DNA of 64,000 nucleotides from Nocardioides sp. Root140 (GTDB lineage: Bacteria > Actinomycetota > Actinomycetes > Propionibacteriales > Nocardioidaceae), in assembly GCF_001426745.1 (NCBI RefSeq), contig NZ_LMFI01000011.1, positions 188,795 to 252,794 of the forward strand, written 5' to 3'. How positions within the stretch are numbered: the stretch's first letter is position 1; every line of letters begins with the position of its first letter. Shown here piece by piece: positions 26,247-35,900 of this stretch. The notes under the pieces are model-generated. The model was not told the origin of the DNA, ran no database searches, and saw only the letters and a program-made list of their open reading frames with translations. The position numbers and the translations under genes were made by a program.

Positions 26247-28168
26247 GCGACGCCTTCGGAGAGGTCGTAGAGCGTGACCCCGTCGACGGTCTGTGCGGTG
26301 AAGTTCTCCTGCACCCACTGCGAGATCTCGGACGACGCGCCGGAGCCGCCCATGCCTCCCCCGGCGATGTACCAGTGGACCTCGCCGTCGGCGACGTACT
26401 CCTGGAACTGCGCCAGCGTCGGGCTCGGGTCGCTGCCGTTGAAGCCGCCGATCGCCATCACCGGTTCCTCCGTGGCCAGCTGGTAGCCGGAGGCCGCGTT
26501 GGATCCGGACGCCGCGGCCACCCAGGTGAAGGCGTCGGAGTTCTGCAGCAGCAGCTCGGTCAGCGCGGTCGAGGGGTCGCTGCCGTTGAGCAGGCTGCCG
26601 GTGCCGGTGCCGCCCGGGCCACCCGCCCCGCCCGGGCGTGCGCCACCCATGCCGCCCATGCCAGCCATACCGCCCGTGCCGCTCGGCCCGGCGCTCGGGA
26701 TCGAGCCGGTGTGCGGCGTCGCCGCGGTGGCGAGGGAGAACGCGAACGGCCCGGCGAGGACGGCGACCAGTGCGCCGGCCGCGACCACGACGGCCACCCT
26801 TTGCGGGAGGATGCGTACGACGCCCAGCATCAGCGCGCAGGCCAGGCCGACGGTGACCACGACGTACTTCAACCAGGGGTGCCAGTCGCCGGCCCGGTCG
26901 AGCAGCACGAACGCCCAGGCGCTGGTGAGGGCGGTGACGAAGGCGAGGACCCCCGAGACGACGAGCGACTCGCGCTTCTGCCACAGCCCGTGCAGGGCGA
27001 TGGCGACGACTGCCGCGACCGCCGGGGCCAGGGCGACCGTGTAGTAGGCGTGGAAGATGCCGGCCATGTAGCTGAACGTCAGCCAGGTGACCACGAGCCA
27101 GCCCATCCAGAGGGTGAGACCGGCCCGGGCCCGGCGTCCGGCGACTCCGTTCTTCCGGGAGAACCAGAGCCCGGCGATGCCGAGGACGAGCGCGGCCGGC
27201 AGCAGCCAGGAGGCCTGGCCGCCGATCTCGGAGTTGAACATCCGCCAGAAGCCGGTCTCTCCCCAGCCGTTGCCGCCGCCGACCGAACCGGTCTCGTCGC
27301 CGGTCAGCCGGCCGAAGCCGTTGTAGCCCAGGGTCAGCTCGAGGATCGAGTTGTCCTGCGAGCCGCCGATGTAGGGCCGCGACGACGCCGGCCAGAGCTC
27401 GACGACCGCGATCCACCAGCCGGCGGCGAGGATCATCGACCCGAGGGCGACCAGCAGGTGGCCGATGCGACGGCGCCACGGCACCACGGCGAAGAGCGCG
27501 TACGCCGCCGCAAGTGCCGGCAGCACCAGGAAGGCCTGCAGCATCTTGGTGAGGAAGGCGAGCCCGACCAGTGCCCCGCCGAGGGCCAACCACCGCATGG
27601 CGCGCGGTGATTCGAGGGCTCGGACGGTTGCGTGGATCGAGCCGATCAGCAGGAGCACGAGCATCGCGTCGGGGTTGTCGAAGCGGAACATCAGCACCGC
27701 CACCGGGGTCAACGCCAGGATCGCCCCGGCCAGCAGTCCGGCCCCCACCGATCCCGTCGTACGGCGCACGGTGGCGTGCAGCAGGGCCACGGAGCCGACG
27801 CCGATCAGCGCCTGGGGAACCAGCAGGCTCCACGACGACAGCCCGAAGATGCGGATGGAGAGTGCCATCGGCCACAGGGACAGGGGCGTCTTGTCGACGG
27901 TGATCGAGTTGGCGGCGTCGGAGGAGCCGAAGAGGAACGCCTTCCACGACTCCGAGCCGGCCTGCGCCGCGGCGGCGTAGAACGAGTTCGCCCACCCGGA
28001 CTCCGACAGGCCCCACAGGTAGAGCACGGCCGTGCCGAGCAGCAACCCGGCCAGGGCCGCCCGCTCCCACACGGGTCGGGGGACGGCGCGGGGAGCGGGC
28101 GGTCCTGGCCGGGCTGGTGTCCCCGGGTCAGGTGGTCGTACGACGGGCAGCAGGGTCTGGGTGTCCAT
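26243..28168 (-). CDS. GT39/ArnT-like membrane glycosyltransferase
   Basis: 641 residues with about eleven or twelve membrane segments. The N-terminal loop GSSDAANSITVDKTPL contains the DK motif of this PMT/ArnT-like family, and FRFDNPDAMLVLLL follows. After the last membrane segment comes a Gly/Met-rich linker (about 483-520; GTGGMAGMGGMGG) and an extracytoplasmic domain (TWVAAASGSNAASGYQLAT, MAIGGFNGSDPSPTLAQF). It should use polyprenyl-phosphate sugars made by the coupled GT2-GtrA protein to modify envelope acceptors. Upstream lies a two-component system on the same strand. Confidence 0.85.
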   Translation of the reverse strand: MDTQTLLPVVRPPDPGTPARPGPPAPRAVPRPVWERAALAGLLLGTAVLYLWGLSESGWANSFYAAAAQAGSESWKAFLFGSSDAANSITVDKTPLSLWPMALSIRIFGLSSWSLLVPQALIGVGSVALLHATVRRTTGSVGAGLLAGAILALTPVAVLMFRFDNPDAMLVLLLIGSIHATVRALESPRAMRWLALGGALVGLAFLTKMLQAFLVLPALAAAYALFAVVPWRRRIGHLLVALGSMILAAGWWIAVVELWPASSRPYIGGSQDNSILELTLGYNGFGRLTGDETGSVGGGNGWGETGFWRMFNSEIGGQASWLLPAALVLGIAGLWFSRKNGVAGRRARAGLTLWMGWLVVTWLTFSYMAGIFHAYYTVALAPAVAAVVAIALHGLWQKRESLVVSGVLAFVTALTSAWAFVLLDRAGDWHPWLKYVVVTVGLACALMLGVVRILPQRVAVVVAAGALVAVLAGPFAFSLATAATPHTGSIPSAGPSGTGGMAGMGGMGGARPGGAGGPGGTGTGSLLNGSDPSTALTELLLQNSDAFTWVAAASGSNAASGYQLATEEPVMAIGGFNGSDPSPTLAQFQEYVADGEVHWYIAGGGMGGSGASSEISQWVQENFTAQTVDGVTLYDLSEGVA

Positions 28169-28219
28169 GCCGCAACATTCGGCGGCTCGGCTGGGTCAGC
28201 CGTGGGTGGAACCTGTCCC

Positions 28220-29647
28220 TCACCTGTGAGTCGGGAACCTCAACGTGAACCGGGTCTCGCCGGGCCGGCTGGACAGCTCGACCGTGCCGCCGTGGGCCTC
28301 CATGATCGCCTTGACCAGCGAGAGGCCGAGGCCCACGCCGCCCGCGCGGTTGCGGGCCTCGTCGCCGCGGACGAAACGCTCGAACGCGGTGTCGGCCAGC
28401 TCCGGCGCGAACCCCGGGCCGTCGTCCATGATCGTGATCTCACCGGGCCGGGCGCGGGCCGTGACCGTCGTGTCGGCGGGGGTGTACTTGCGGGCGTTGG
28501 TGAGCAGGTTGGTCACCACCTGGTGCAGCCGCTGCTCGTCGCCCAGCACGGTGACGCTCTCGGCGGGAAGGTCGAGCCGCCACTGATGGGTGGGGGAGAG
28601 CACGCGGGCATCGGCCACCGCCTCGAGCAGCAGGCGGGTCAGGTCGACCGGGGCGGAGTCGAGCGGGCGTCCCGAGTCGAGTCGGGCCAGCAGCAGGAGG
28701 TCCTCGACCAGCGTGGTCATCCGGCCGGACTCGGCCTCCACCTTGTCGAGCGCGGCGAGCACGCCCGCCGCGTCGTCCGGTCGGCGCCGGGCCAGCTCGG
28801 CGTACCCCTTGATGGTGGCCAGTGGCGTGCGCAGCTCGTGCGAGGCGTCGCCGACGAACTGGCGGACCTGCTGCTCGCTGCGGTGCCGGGCATCGAGGCT
28901 CGACTCCACGTGGGCGAGCAGCGTGTTCAGGGCTGCTCCCACGCGGCCGACCTCGGTGCGCTCGTCGGTCAGATGCTCGGGCACCCGGTCGGTGAGGTCG
29001 ATCTCGCCGGATGCCAGCGGCTGCTCGGCCACCCGGTGGGCGGTGTCGGCGACGTCGTTGAGCGGCTGCAGCTGCCGGCGTACGACGAAGCTGCCGGCTG
29101 TCGCCGCGAGGAGTACGCCGAGCACGGTGGCCAGCATCTCCCACTGCACCAGGTCGCTCAGGGTGCCGTCCACCTCCTCCGTCGTCATCCCGACCAGCAC
29201 GCGCTCGCCGTCCCTGGTGGTCTTCGCGAGTACGCGGTAGCGGGGCAGGTCGGGCACGTTCAGGGTTTCGGGGGAGTCGTCGGTGACATCGGCGAACGCG
29301 GCGAGCTGCTCGTCGGACAGGGTGACGGCCGCACCGAAGGTTGCGCCGTTCACCTCGACGACCACGGTTCCGCGCGTCCACCCCGCCCCGGTGCCCTGCA
29401 GGGTGATCGTGCCGAGCGGGGGACCGATTCGTTCCCCGTCGGGGAGGGGGCCCGCAGTCTGGCCGGCCGGGACTCGGGGCGCGTCGGACACGCGGTCCAA
29501 CGTGGTCCGGATCTCCTTGTCCAGTTGGGCGTTGAGGTTTGCCCGCATCGCCAGCGTCGTCGCCGTGGCGATCAGGATGCTGGTCACCGCGACCAGCAGC
29601 ACCGCGATGCCGACCAGTCGCCAGGTCAGGCTGCGCCAGCGCATCAT
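28220..29647 (-). CDS. Membrane sensor histidine kinase
   Basis: 475 residues, class I kinase. Membrane segments at about 8-32 and 175-195 bracket an extracytoplasmic sensor; a HAMP domain follows. The phosphoacceptor His lies near residue 270 in DASHELRTPLATIKGYAEL, with N-box NLLTNARKYTP, DDGPGF and GVGLGLSLVKAIMEAHGG in the ATPase domain. The ATG at 29647 overlaps the response-regulator stop (ATGA), which decides the start. It probably controls the downstream glycosyltransferases, with which it runs in one direction. Confidence 0.92.
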   Translation of the reverse strand: MMRWRSLTWRLVGIAVLLVAVTSILIATATTLAMRANLNAQLDKEIRTTLDRVSDAPRVPAGQTAGPLPDGERIGPPLGTITLQGTGAGWTRGTVVVEVNGATFGAAVTLSDEQLAAFADVTDDSPETLNVPDLPRYRVLAKTTRDGERVLVGMTTEEVDGTLSDLVQWEMLATVLGVLLAATAGSFVVRRQLQPLNDVADTAHRVAEQPLASGEIDLTDRVPEHLTDERTEVGRVGAALNTLLAHVESSLDARHRSEQQVRQFVGDASHELRTPLATIKGYAELARRRPDDAAGVLAALDKVEAESGRMTTLVEDLLLLARLDSGRPLDSAPVDLTRLLLEAVADARVLSPTHQWRLDLPAESVTVLGDEQRLHQVVTNLLTNARKYTPADTTVTARARPGEITIMDDGPGFAPELADTAFERFVRGDEARNRAGGVGLGLSLVKAIMEAHGGTVELSSRPGETRFTLRFPTHR

Positions 29648-30351
29648 GCCGGCTTCAGGACGTAGCCGGCGCCGCGCATCGTGTGGATCATCGGCTCCCG
29701 GCCGGCGTCGATCTTCTTGCGCAGGTAGGAGATGTAGAGCTCGACCACGTTGGCCTGGCCGCCGAAGTCGTAGTTCCACACCCGGTCCAGGATCTGCGCC
29801 TTGCTCAGCACCCTGCGTGGGTTGCGCATCAGGAAGCGCAGCAGCTCGAACTCCGTCGCGGTCAACGAGACCTCGTCCTTGCCGCGGCGTACCTCGTGGC
29901 TGTCCTCGTCGAGGGTGAGGTCGCCGACGGTGAGCACGTTGTCCTGCTGCGCGTTCAATGCCCCGGCCCGCCGCATCAGGGCACGCAGCCGGGCCACCAC
30001 CTCCTCGAGGGAGAACGGCTTGGTGACGTAGTCGTCGCCGCCCGCGGTCAGGCCGGCGATGCGGTCCTCGACGGCGTCGCGCGCGGTCAGGAACAGCACC
30101 GGTACGTCGGGATCGGTGCCGCGCATCCGTTTGAGCACCTCGAGGCCGTCGAAGTCGGGGAGCATCATGTCGAGCACCACCGCGTCGGGGCGGAAGGCCT
30201 TCGACTCGGCCACCGCCTTGCTGCCGGTGTGGGCCTGGCGTACGTCGAGTCCCTCGTAGCGCAGCGCCATCGCGAGCAGCTCGGCGATGTTGACCTCGTC
30301 GTCGACGACGAGCACGCGCAAGGGGGATCCGTCAGGTCTGGTGAGCTCCAT
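29644..30351 (-). CDS. OmpR-family response regulator
   Basis: 235 residues. Receiver domain with DDE at 17-19, phosphoacceptor Asp61 in VVLDMMLPDFDG and Lys in YVTKPF. The winged helix C-terminal domain shows TATEFELLRFLMRNPRRVLSK trimmed here to TATEFELLRFLM, and VVELYISYLRKKID. Gene is first of the two-component operon, coupled to the kinase by a 4-bp overlap. The 192-bp upstream region holds a 37-bp palindromic repeat (30442-30478). Confidence 0.93.
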   Translation of the reverse strand: MELTRPDGSPLRVLVVDDEVNIAELLAMALRYEGLDVRQAHTGSKAVAESKAFRPDAVVLDMMLPDFDGLEVLKRMRGTDPDVPVLFLTARDAVEDRIAGLTAGGDDYVTKPFSLEEVVARLRALMRRAGALNAQQDNVLTVGDLTLDEDSHEVRRGKDEVSLTATEFELLRFLMRNPRRVLSKAQILDRVWNYDFGGQANVVELYISYLRKKIDAGREPMIHTMRGAGYVLKPA

Positions 30352-30441
30352 GGTGACCAACCTCTCGCGCGCCGATGGGCAGAGTCTGTCAGGTTCCTGT
30401 GGGCTCCCTGTGAGCGCTACGACAACCTGCCGGCCTGTCGC

Positions 30442-30478
30442 TGGTTGAGGAGGTTGCGCAGCAACCGTCTCGAAACCA
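30442..30478. repeat. Dispersed palindromic repeat, copy 2 (intergenic)
   Basis: TGGTTGAGGAGGTTGCGCAG at the left and GTCTCGAAACCA at the right form a 37-bp palindrome in the divergent spacer between the response regulator and the small Gly/Asn-rich membrane protein. Inner GGTTGC/GCAACC and outer TGGTT/AACCA arms pair. It is the only intergenic copy of the family in this window. Confidence 0.8.
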
Positions 30479-30543
30479 CCGACACAGGTTGGCTTCATCG
30501 CCCACACAGCCTCCGCACAGGTGCCCGGCGCACGCTCGGAGAC

Positions 30544-30939
30544 ATGACTGACGAGAACCAGAACCCCGATGTGTCCGGGTCGGCCGCCGTACCCGCCGAG
30601 CGGAGGCCGTGGAACGACCGCGTGCTCGGCTACCGGGGCGTGGCGGCGGTGGCCCTGGCCAGCGTGATCCTCGGTGGCGCGGGCGGTGCGGCGCTCGGTG
30701 CGATCAGCAACGGATCCGACGACGGACGCGGAGGGATGCGCGGTCCGGGCGGCAATGGCCCCGGCACCTTCCAGCAGATGCCCGGCAAGAACGGCCAGGG
30801 CAGCCAGAACGGCCAGGGCAGCCAGAACGGCCAGAACCAACGGAACCAGCAGGGCACCGGGCAGGATGACGGGTCCGACCGGCTGGCACCGCCCGATCAG
30901 ACCCAGGACTCCGGCGGCCAGGACAGCACCGACTCCTGA
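30544..30939 (+). CDS. Small membrane protein with low-complexity Gly/Gln/Asn tail
   Basis: 131 residues, no family recognised. One membrane segment (VAAVALASVILGGAGGAALGAI, about 34-55) is preceded by a short cytoplasmic region and followed by a Gly/Gln/Asn-rich tail. The tail includes an 18-bp DNA tandem repeat (30789-30836) giving NGQGSQ repeats, and ends in Asp/Ser/Gln-rich sequence. It is divergent from the two-component operon, so it may be one of its targets. The glycine-rich character resembles the linker of the nearby GT39 protein. Function unknown. Confidence 0.7.
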   Translation: MTDENQNPDVSGSAAVPAERRPWNDRVLGYRGVAAVALASVILGGAGGAALGAISNGSDDGRGGMRGPGGNGPGTFQQMPGKNGQGSQNGQGSQNGQNQRNQQGTGQDDGSDRLAPPDQTQDSGGQDSTDS

Positions 30940-30941
30940 GC

Positions 30942-30999
30942 GGCACATCCGGCACCGATTCCGACGCCGATTCCGACGCCGAACCGTGCCGGATGTGCC
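30942..30999 (+). terminator. Hairpin with perfect 13-bp arms
   Basis: GGCACATCCGGCA (30942-30954) pairs with TGCCGGATGTGCC (30987-30999). The loop contains a 12-bp tandem repeat GATTCCGACGCC. It starts 3 bp after the stop of the preceding gene, so it is probably that gene's terminator. Confidence 0.75.
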
Positions 31000-31130
31000 T
31001 CTCGGCGGGCCCGGGCCGAGTCGTTGCCAGCCCCCACACCTGAAAAGAGGCAGGATCTCTCGCGATCCACCCAACCGATGTGGCCTGCGCTCGGTCATAG
31101 GGGTGACAACGTTCGACGGGGAGGACGGGG

Positions 31131-31676
31131 ATGACCTCGAGCAAGGCGCGGCGCGACGCGGAGTTCAGCGACTTCGTGGCCAGCCGACGTGACCGCCTGC
31201 GCCGGTTGGCGTACCTGCTGTGCGGTGATGACAGTCGGGCCGAGGACATCGTGCAGGCCGCGCTCACCAAGGTCTACGTCGCGTGGTCGCGGGTGCGCAG
31301 GGCCGACTCGGTCGACGCCTACGTACGGCGGGCCGTGGTCAACGCCCACCTGACCGAAGTGACCCGCCCCTGGCAGCGGGAGCGCCCGGGGCTCGAGCCC
31401 GAGACCGAGGCCGGGTCGCGCTCGGAGTCCAGGACCGGGGTCGGCGCCGAGCGTGAGTCCGACGACGACCTCTGGACGGCGCTGGGTGCGCTACCACCAG
31501 GACAACGTCGCGTCGTGGTGCTGCGTCACTACTGGGGAATGTCGGTCGACGAGACCGCGGCCGACCTGGGCATCAGCGCCGGCACGGTCAAGAGCCAGAC
31601 CTCTGACGCCCTGGCCCGATTGCGGGTCACCCTGACGCCGGAGCGTTCCGATGAGCGAGAGGCAGAGCTGCCATGA
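31131..31676 (+). CDS. SigE-family RNA polymerase sigma factor (ECF)
   Basis: 181 residues. Sigma region 2 is seen as LRRLAYLLCGDDSRAEDIVQAALTKVYVAW (block LCGDDSRAEDIVQ) near residues 29-45, and region 4 as LPPGQRRVVVLRHYWGMSVDE followed by ADLGISAGTVKSQ. This is the SigE family of Nocardioides and Streptomyces (SigE70-like). A linker of charged residues separates the regions. The stop overlaps the start of a membrane protein gene by 4 bp, the usual arrangement for an anti-sigma partner. Confidence 0.9.
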   Translation: MTSSKARRDAEFSDFVASRRDRLRRLAYLLCGDDSRAEDIVQAALTKVYVAWSRVRRADSVDAYVRRAVVNAHLTEVTRPWQRERPGLEPETEAGSRSESRTGVGAERESDDDLWTALGALPPGQRRVVVLRHYWGMSVDETAADLGISAGTVKSQTSDALARLRVTLTPERSDEREAELP

Positions 31677-32827
31677 ACATCGACGAGCTCGAGGGCCGGC
31701 TCGACCGCCTCTCCGACCCGGTCGGCCAGATCGGGGTCGCCCCCGCAGACGACGTACGACGCGGGCACAAGGCACTGCGTCGGCACCGGACGGCGCAGGT
31801 CGGGGCCGTGGCCGTTGCCGTCGCGATCGTGGGCACCGGCACGGCACTTCTCGTCGGTCGCGACGACCCGCAGCCGGCGGGCACCGCGTCGGTGCTCGAA
31901 CCGCTCACCTGGGACTCACTTCAACCGGGCTACGTCAATTTGGTGTTTCCCGGCGATCGCCCGTTGCAGGTTGAGCTCGACGCAAACTCGGTGCCGCTGC
32001 TGCACGAGGTGATCAACGACCTTGATCCACACGGCGAGCACGTCCGACCGCCCGGCTCGTCGACGGAGTCCACGGTCAAGGCTGGTGTGCCTGTTCATGT
32101 GGTGCCGGCGTTCGGCTGGGACGGCGCCACCGACGACGTCTGGTTCCGGCTCAGTGCCTCGAAGGCCGCAGCCAGGAAAGAGATTCCTTGGTTCTGCGCA
32201 GATGGCGGTTGCCAGGAGAAGACCGTCGCCGGACAGCGGGTGACGATCAGCGACGACGCAGCGCCCATCTGGGGGTTCCGGCAAGAAGACGGCGAATACG
32301 TCATGTTCGAACCGGGTTTCCTGCCCGACGCGATCAGCCCCGCGAGGTTCGTCGAGGCGCTTGCTGATCTCGACCTTCCCGACCAGGATCTGACGCCGCA
32401 GAAGCCCTTGACCTCCGCGGAGTCGCGGGCCCTGAAGATCACCAGAGATCATCTCGAAGTCGACGGTGCCGCTCTGAGGGGCCTTGAGGTCGACGACGGT
32501 GAACTGGTCGGCCGCCTGGTCCGCGGCGACGTCTCCACCACGGTCGGTGTCGGATTCGTCGCGCGGCGGTCGATCTCTTCCGAGGACGACTCCTCGTGCA
32601 ACCCCGAGGACTACACGACCTGCGGCGACCGCACGGTGGGCGGCCACAAGGTGCACCTCATGTGGGAGTACGCCGCCGAGGGCGCCAACGTCGTGGTGCA
32701 GTTCAACGGCACGAAACAACGGGTCTGGGTCCGGGTTCCCTATTCGGGCAGGCCCGGCACCGGCGCACCCGTGATCAAGATGGAGGCCCTGGCAGGCCTG
32801 CTCACCGATCACCGCTGGCAGCGGTGA
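31673..32827 (+). CDS. Membrane-anchored protein, probable anti-sigma partner
   Basis: 384 residues. An N-terminal cytoplasmic region of about 42 residues, with ADDVRRGHKALRRHR, precedes one membrane segment (VGAVAVAVAIVGTGTALLVG, about 43-62) and a 320-residue extracytoplasmic domain of unknown fold with paired Cys residues (FCADGGCQE; SSCNPEDYTTC). No zinc-binding anti-sigma motif (HxxxCxxC) is present. Overlap with the sigma gene by 4 bp and the topology support a sensing/anti-sigma role, but this is inference. Confidence 0.7.
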   Translation: MNIDELEGRLDRLSDPVGQIGVAPADDVRRGHKALRRHRTAQVGAVAVAVAIVGTGTALLVGRDDPQPAGTASVLEPLTWDSLQPGYVNLVFPGDRPLQVELDANSVPLLHEVINDLDPHGEHVRPPGSSTESTVKAGVPVHVVPAFGWDGATDDVWFRLSASKAAARKEIPWFCADGGCQEKTVAGQRVTISDDAAPIWGFRQEDGEYVMFEPGFLPDAISPARFVEALADLDLPDQDLTPQKPLTSAESRALKITRDHLEVDGAALRGLEVDDGELVGRLVRGDVSTTVGVGFVARRSISSEDDSSCNPEDYTTCGDRTVGGHKVHLMWEYAAEGANVVVQFNGTKQRVWVRVPYSGRPGTGAPVIKMEALAGLLTDHRWQR

Positions 32828-32904
32828 GACCCGAAGCACTCAGTTCATGCCCGAACCGGATCTCGAGCAAGGCGCCGGGAAACCCGGTGGCGTCGACCGG
32901 GATA

Positions 32905-35900
32905 ATGGTCGACGTTGTGCAGCCAGACCTGAAGATCACCTACCCCGACCTCCCCGTCAGCGACCGTCGCGAGGACATCGCTGCGGCCATTCGCGACCAC
33001 CAGGTGGTGATCGTGGCCGGCGAGACCGGCTCCGGGAAGACCACCCAGCTGCCCAAGATCTGCCTCGAGCTGGGCCGTGGTCTGGGCGGCCGCGAGGGCA
33101 AGCTGATCGGGCACACCCAGCCCCGGCGGATCGCCGCGCGTTCGGTGGCCGAGCGCATCGCCGAAGAGCTCGGCACCGAGCTCGGTGACGTGATCGGCTA
33201 CCAGGTCAGGTTCACCGACCGCACCAGCCGGGACAGCCGGGTGAAGCTGATGACCGACGGCATCCTGCTCGCCGAGCTCCAGCGCGACAGGAAGCTGTTG
33301 AAGTACGACACCCTCATCATCGACGAGGCCCACGAGCGCAGCCTCAACATCGACTTCATCCTCGGCTACCTCAAGCGCCTGCTGCCCAAGCGCCCCGACC
33401 TCAAGCTGATCATCACCTCGGCGACGATCGACCCCGAGCGCTTCGCGAAGCACTTCGGACTCGATTCCGGTGGTCGAGTAGCGAGCGCCAGCGAGCGTAT
33501 CGAGACCCCCGCGCCGATCATCGAGGTCTCCGGCCGTACCTACCCCGTCGAGGTGCGCTACCGGCCGCTGATCCAGGCGGGCACGACCGACGAGGACGGC
33601 GTCGACGACGAGGGCGAGGTCGTCGTACGCGACCAGACCGAGGCGATCGTCGAGGCGGTCAAGGAGCTCTCCGCCGAGGGCCCCGGCGACATCCTGGTCT
33701 TCCTGCCGGGCGAGCGCGAGATCCGCGACACCGCCGACGTGCTGGGAGACCTCAACCTGCGCGACAGGCTCGAGGTCGTGCCGCTCTACTCGCGGCTCTC
33801 CTCCGCCGAGCAGCACCGGGTCTTCGAGGCGCCCAGGTCGGGCCGCGGGCGCCGCGTCGTACTCGCCACCAACGTCGCCGAGACCTCGCTGACCGTGCCC
33901 GGCATCCGCTACGTCGTCGACTCCGGCGTCGCCCGCATCTCCAGGTTCTCGGTGCGCACGAAGGTTCAGCGGCTGCCGATCGAGGCGATCAGCCAGGCCT
34001 CAGCCAACCAGCGCTCAGGCCGCTGCGGTCGTGTCGCGGCGGGTGTGGCGATCCGGCTCTACTCCGAGGAGGACTTCGAGGCGCGTCCCGAGTTCACCGA
34101 GCCCGAGATCCTGCGCACCAACCTGGCCTCGGTGATCCTCCAGATGACCTCGCTCGGCCTGGGTGAGGTCGGCCGCTTCCCGTTCGTCGAGCCGCCCGAC
34201 AAGCGCAACGTGCAGGCCGGCACCCAGCTTCTCGAAGAACTCGGCGCCGTGACCGGCCCCAAGCTGACCAGGCTGGGCGGACGCCTGGCCAGACTGCCGA
34301 TCGATCCGCGCCTGGGTCGGATGATCCTCGAGGCCGAAAGACTCGGCTGCGTGCGCGAGGTGGTCGTCATCGCGGCCGCACTGTCGTTGCAGGACCCGCG
34401 CGAGCGTCCGGCCGACCTCCAGGCCCAGGCCGACCAGCAGCACGCCCGCTTCAAGGATCCTGAGTCCGACTTCATGTCGTGGCTCAACCTCTGGCGCTAT
34501 CTCAAGAAGCAGCAGAAGGACCTGTCGTCCAGCGCGTTCCGCCGCATGTGCAAGAAGGAGTTCCTCAACTACCTGCGCGTGCGCGAATGGCAGGACTTCG
34601 AGTCCCAGCTGCGCCAGGTCTGCAAGGAAATGCGCGTCGAGGCCGGCCAGCCTGCCGATGAGCCCGACTCCGACGGCATCCACCAGGCCCTGCTCTCCGG
34701 GCTGCTCTCGCACATCGGTGCGTTGGAAGAACGCGACACGAAGTCGAGTGCCGGACGTCGTCCGATGCGCGAGTACCTCGGTGCCCGCGGTGCCCGCTTC
34801 GCGATCTTCCCCGGCTCCGGCCTGGCCCGGAAGAACCCGCAGTTCCTGATGGCCGCCGAGCTCGTCGAGACCAGCCGGTTGTGGGCCCGGCAGAACGCCG
34901 CGATCAACCCTGAGTGGGCCGAACGCCTTGGCGCCCACCTGGTCAAGCGCAACTACTCCGAGCCGCACTGGTCGGCCAAGCGGGCCGCCGTGATGGCCCG
35001 CGAGCGGGTCCTGTTGTACGGCGTACCGCTCGTCGCTGATCGACTGATCAACTATGGCAACGTCGACCGCGAGCTGGCCCGCGAGCTCTTCATCCGGCAC
35101 GCCTTGGTCTATGGCGAGTGGTCGACGCACCACAAGTTCTACGCGAAGAACCTGGCCCTGCTGAAGGAGGCCGAGGAGCTCGAGCACCGCGCCCGTCGCC
35201 GCGACATCGTGGTCGACGAGCACACGCTGTTCGACTTCTACGACGCGCGGATCGGCGCCGACGTGGTCAGCGGCGCGCACTTCGACACCTGGTGGAAGAA
35301 GGAGCGGCAGCGCAACGGGAACCTGCTCACCTTCGACCCGCGCATGCTCACCCACGACACGGCCGACGAGGTGCAGGCCGACGACTACCCAGAGCTGTGG
35401 CACGCCGAGGGCCTGACGTTCGACATCGGCTACCACTTCGAGCCCGGCTCGGTCGACGACGGTCTGACCATCGATGTCCCGGTGGCCACCCTCAACCGGG
35501 TCGAGGCCGACCAGTTCAGCTGGAACGTGCCCGGCCTGCGCGAAGAGCTGGTCACCGCGCTGATCCGCAGCCTGCCGAAGAACCTGCGGGTCAACTTCGT
35601 CCCCGCACCCAACAAGGCCCGCGAGTTCCTGGCCGCCGTACCCGCCGGTGACGAACCGCTGCTCGAGGCGCTCGAACGCTGGTTCCGCGCCACCACGGGC
35701 GTGGTCGTGCCCCGCGACGCGTGGGACTGGGACAAGGTCCCCGAGCACCTGCGGCCGACGTTCCGCGTGGTCGACGAGTCGGGTCGCGAGCAGGCCCGTG
35801 GCAAGGACCTCGAGGCGCTCAAGGAACCGTTGCGCCCGAAGTTCGCGGCCGCGATGGCCGAGGTCGCCGCCGACTCGGGGATCACCGTCACCGGCCAGAC

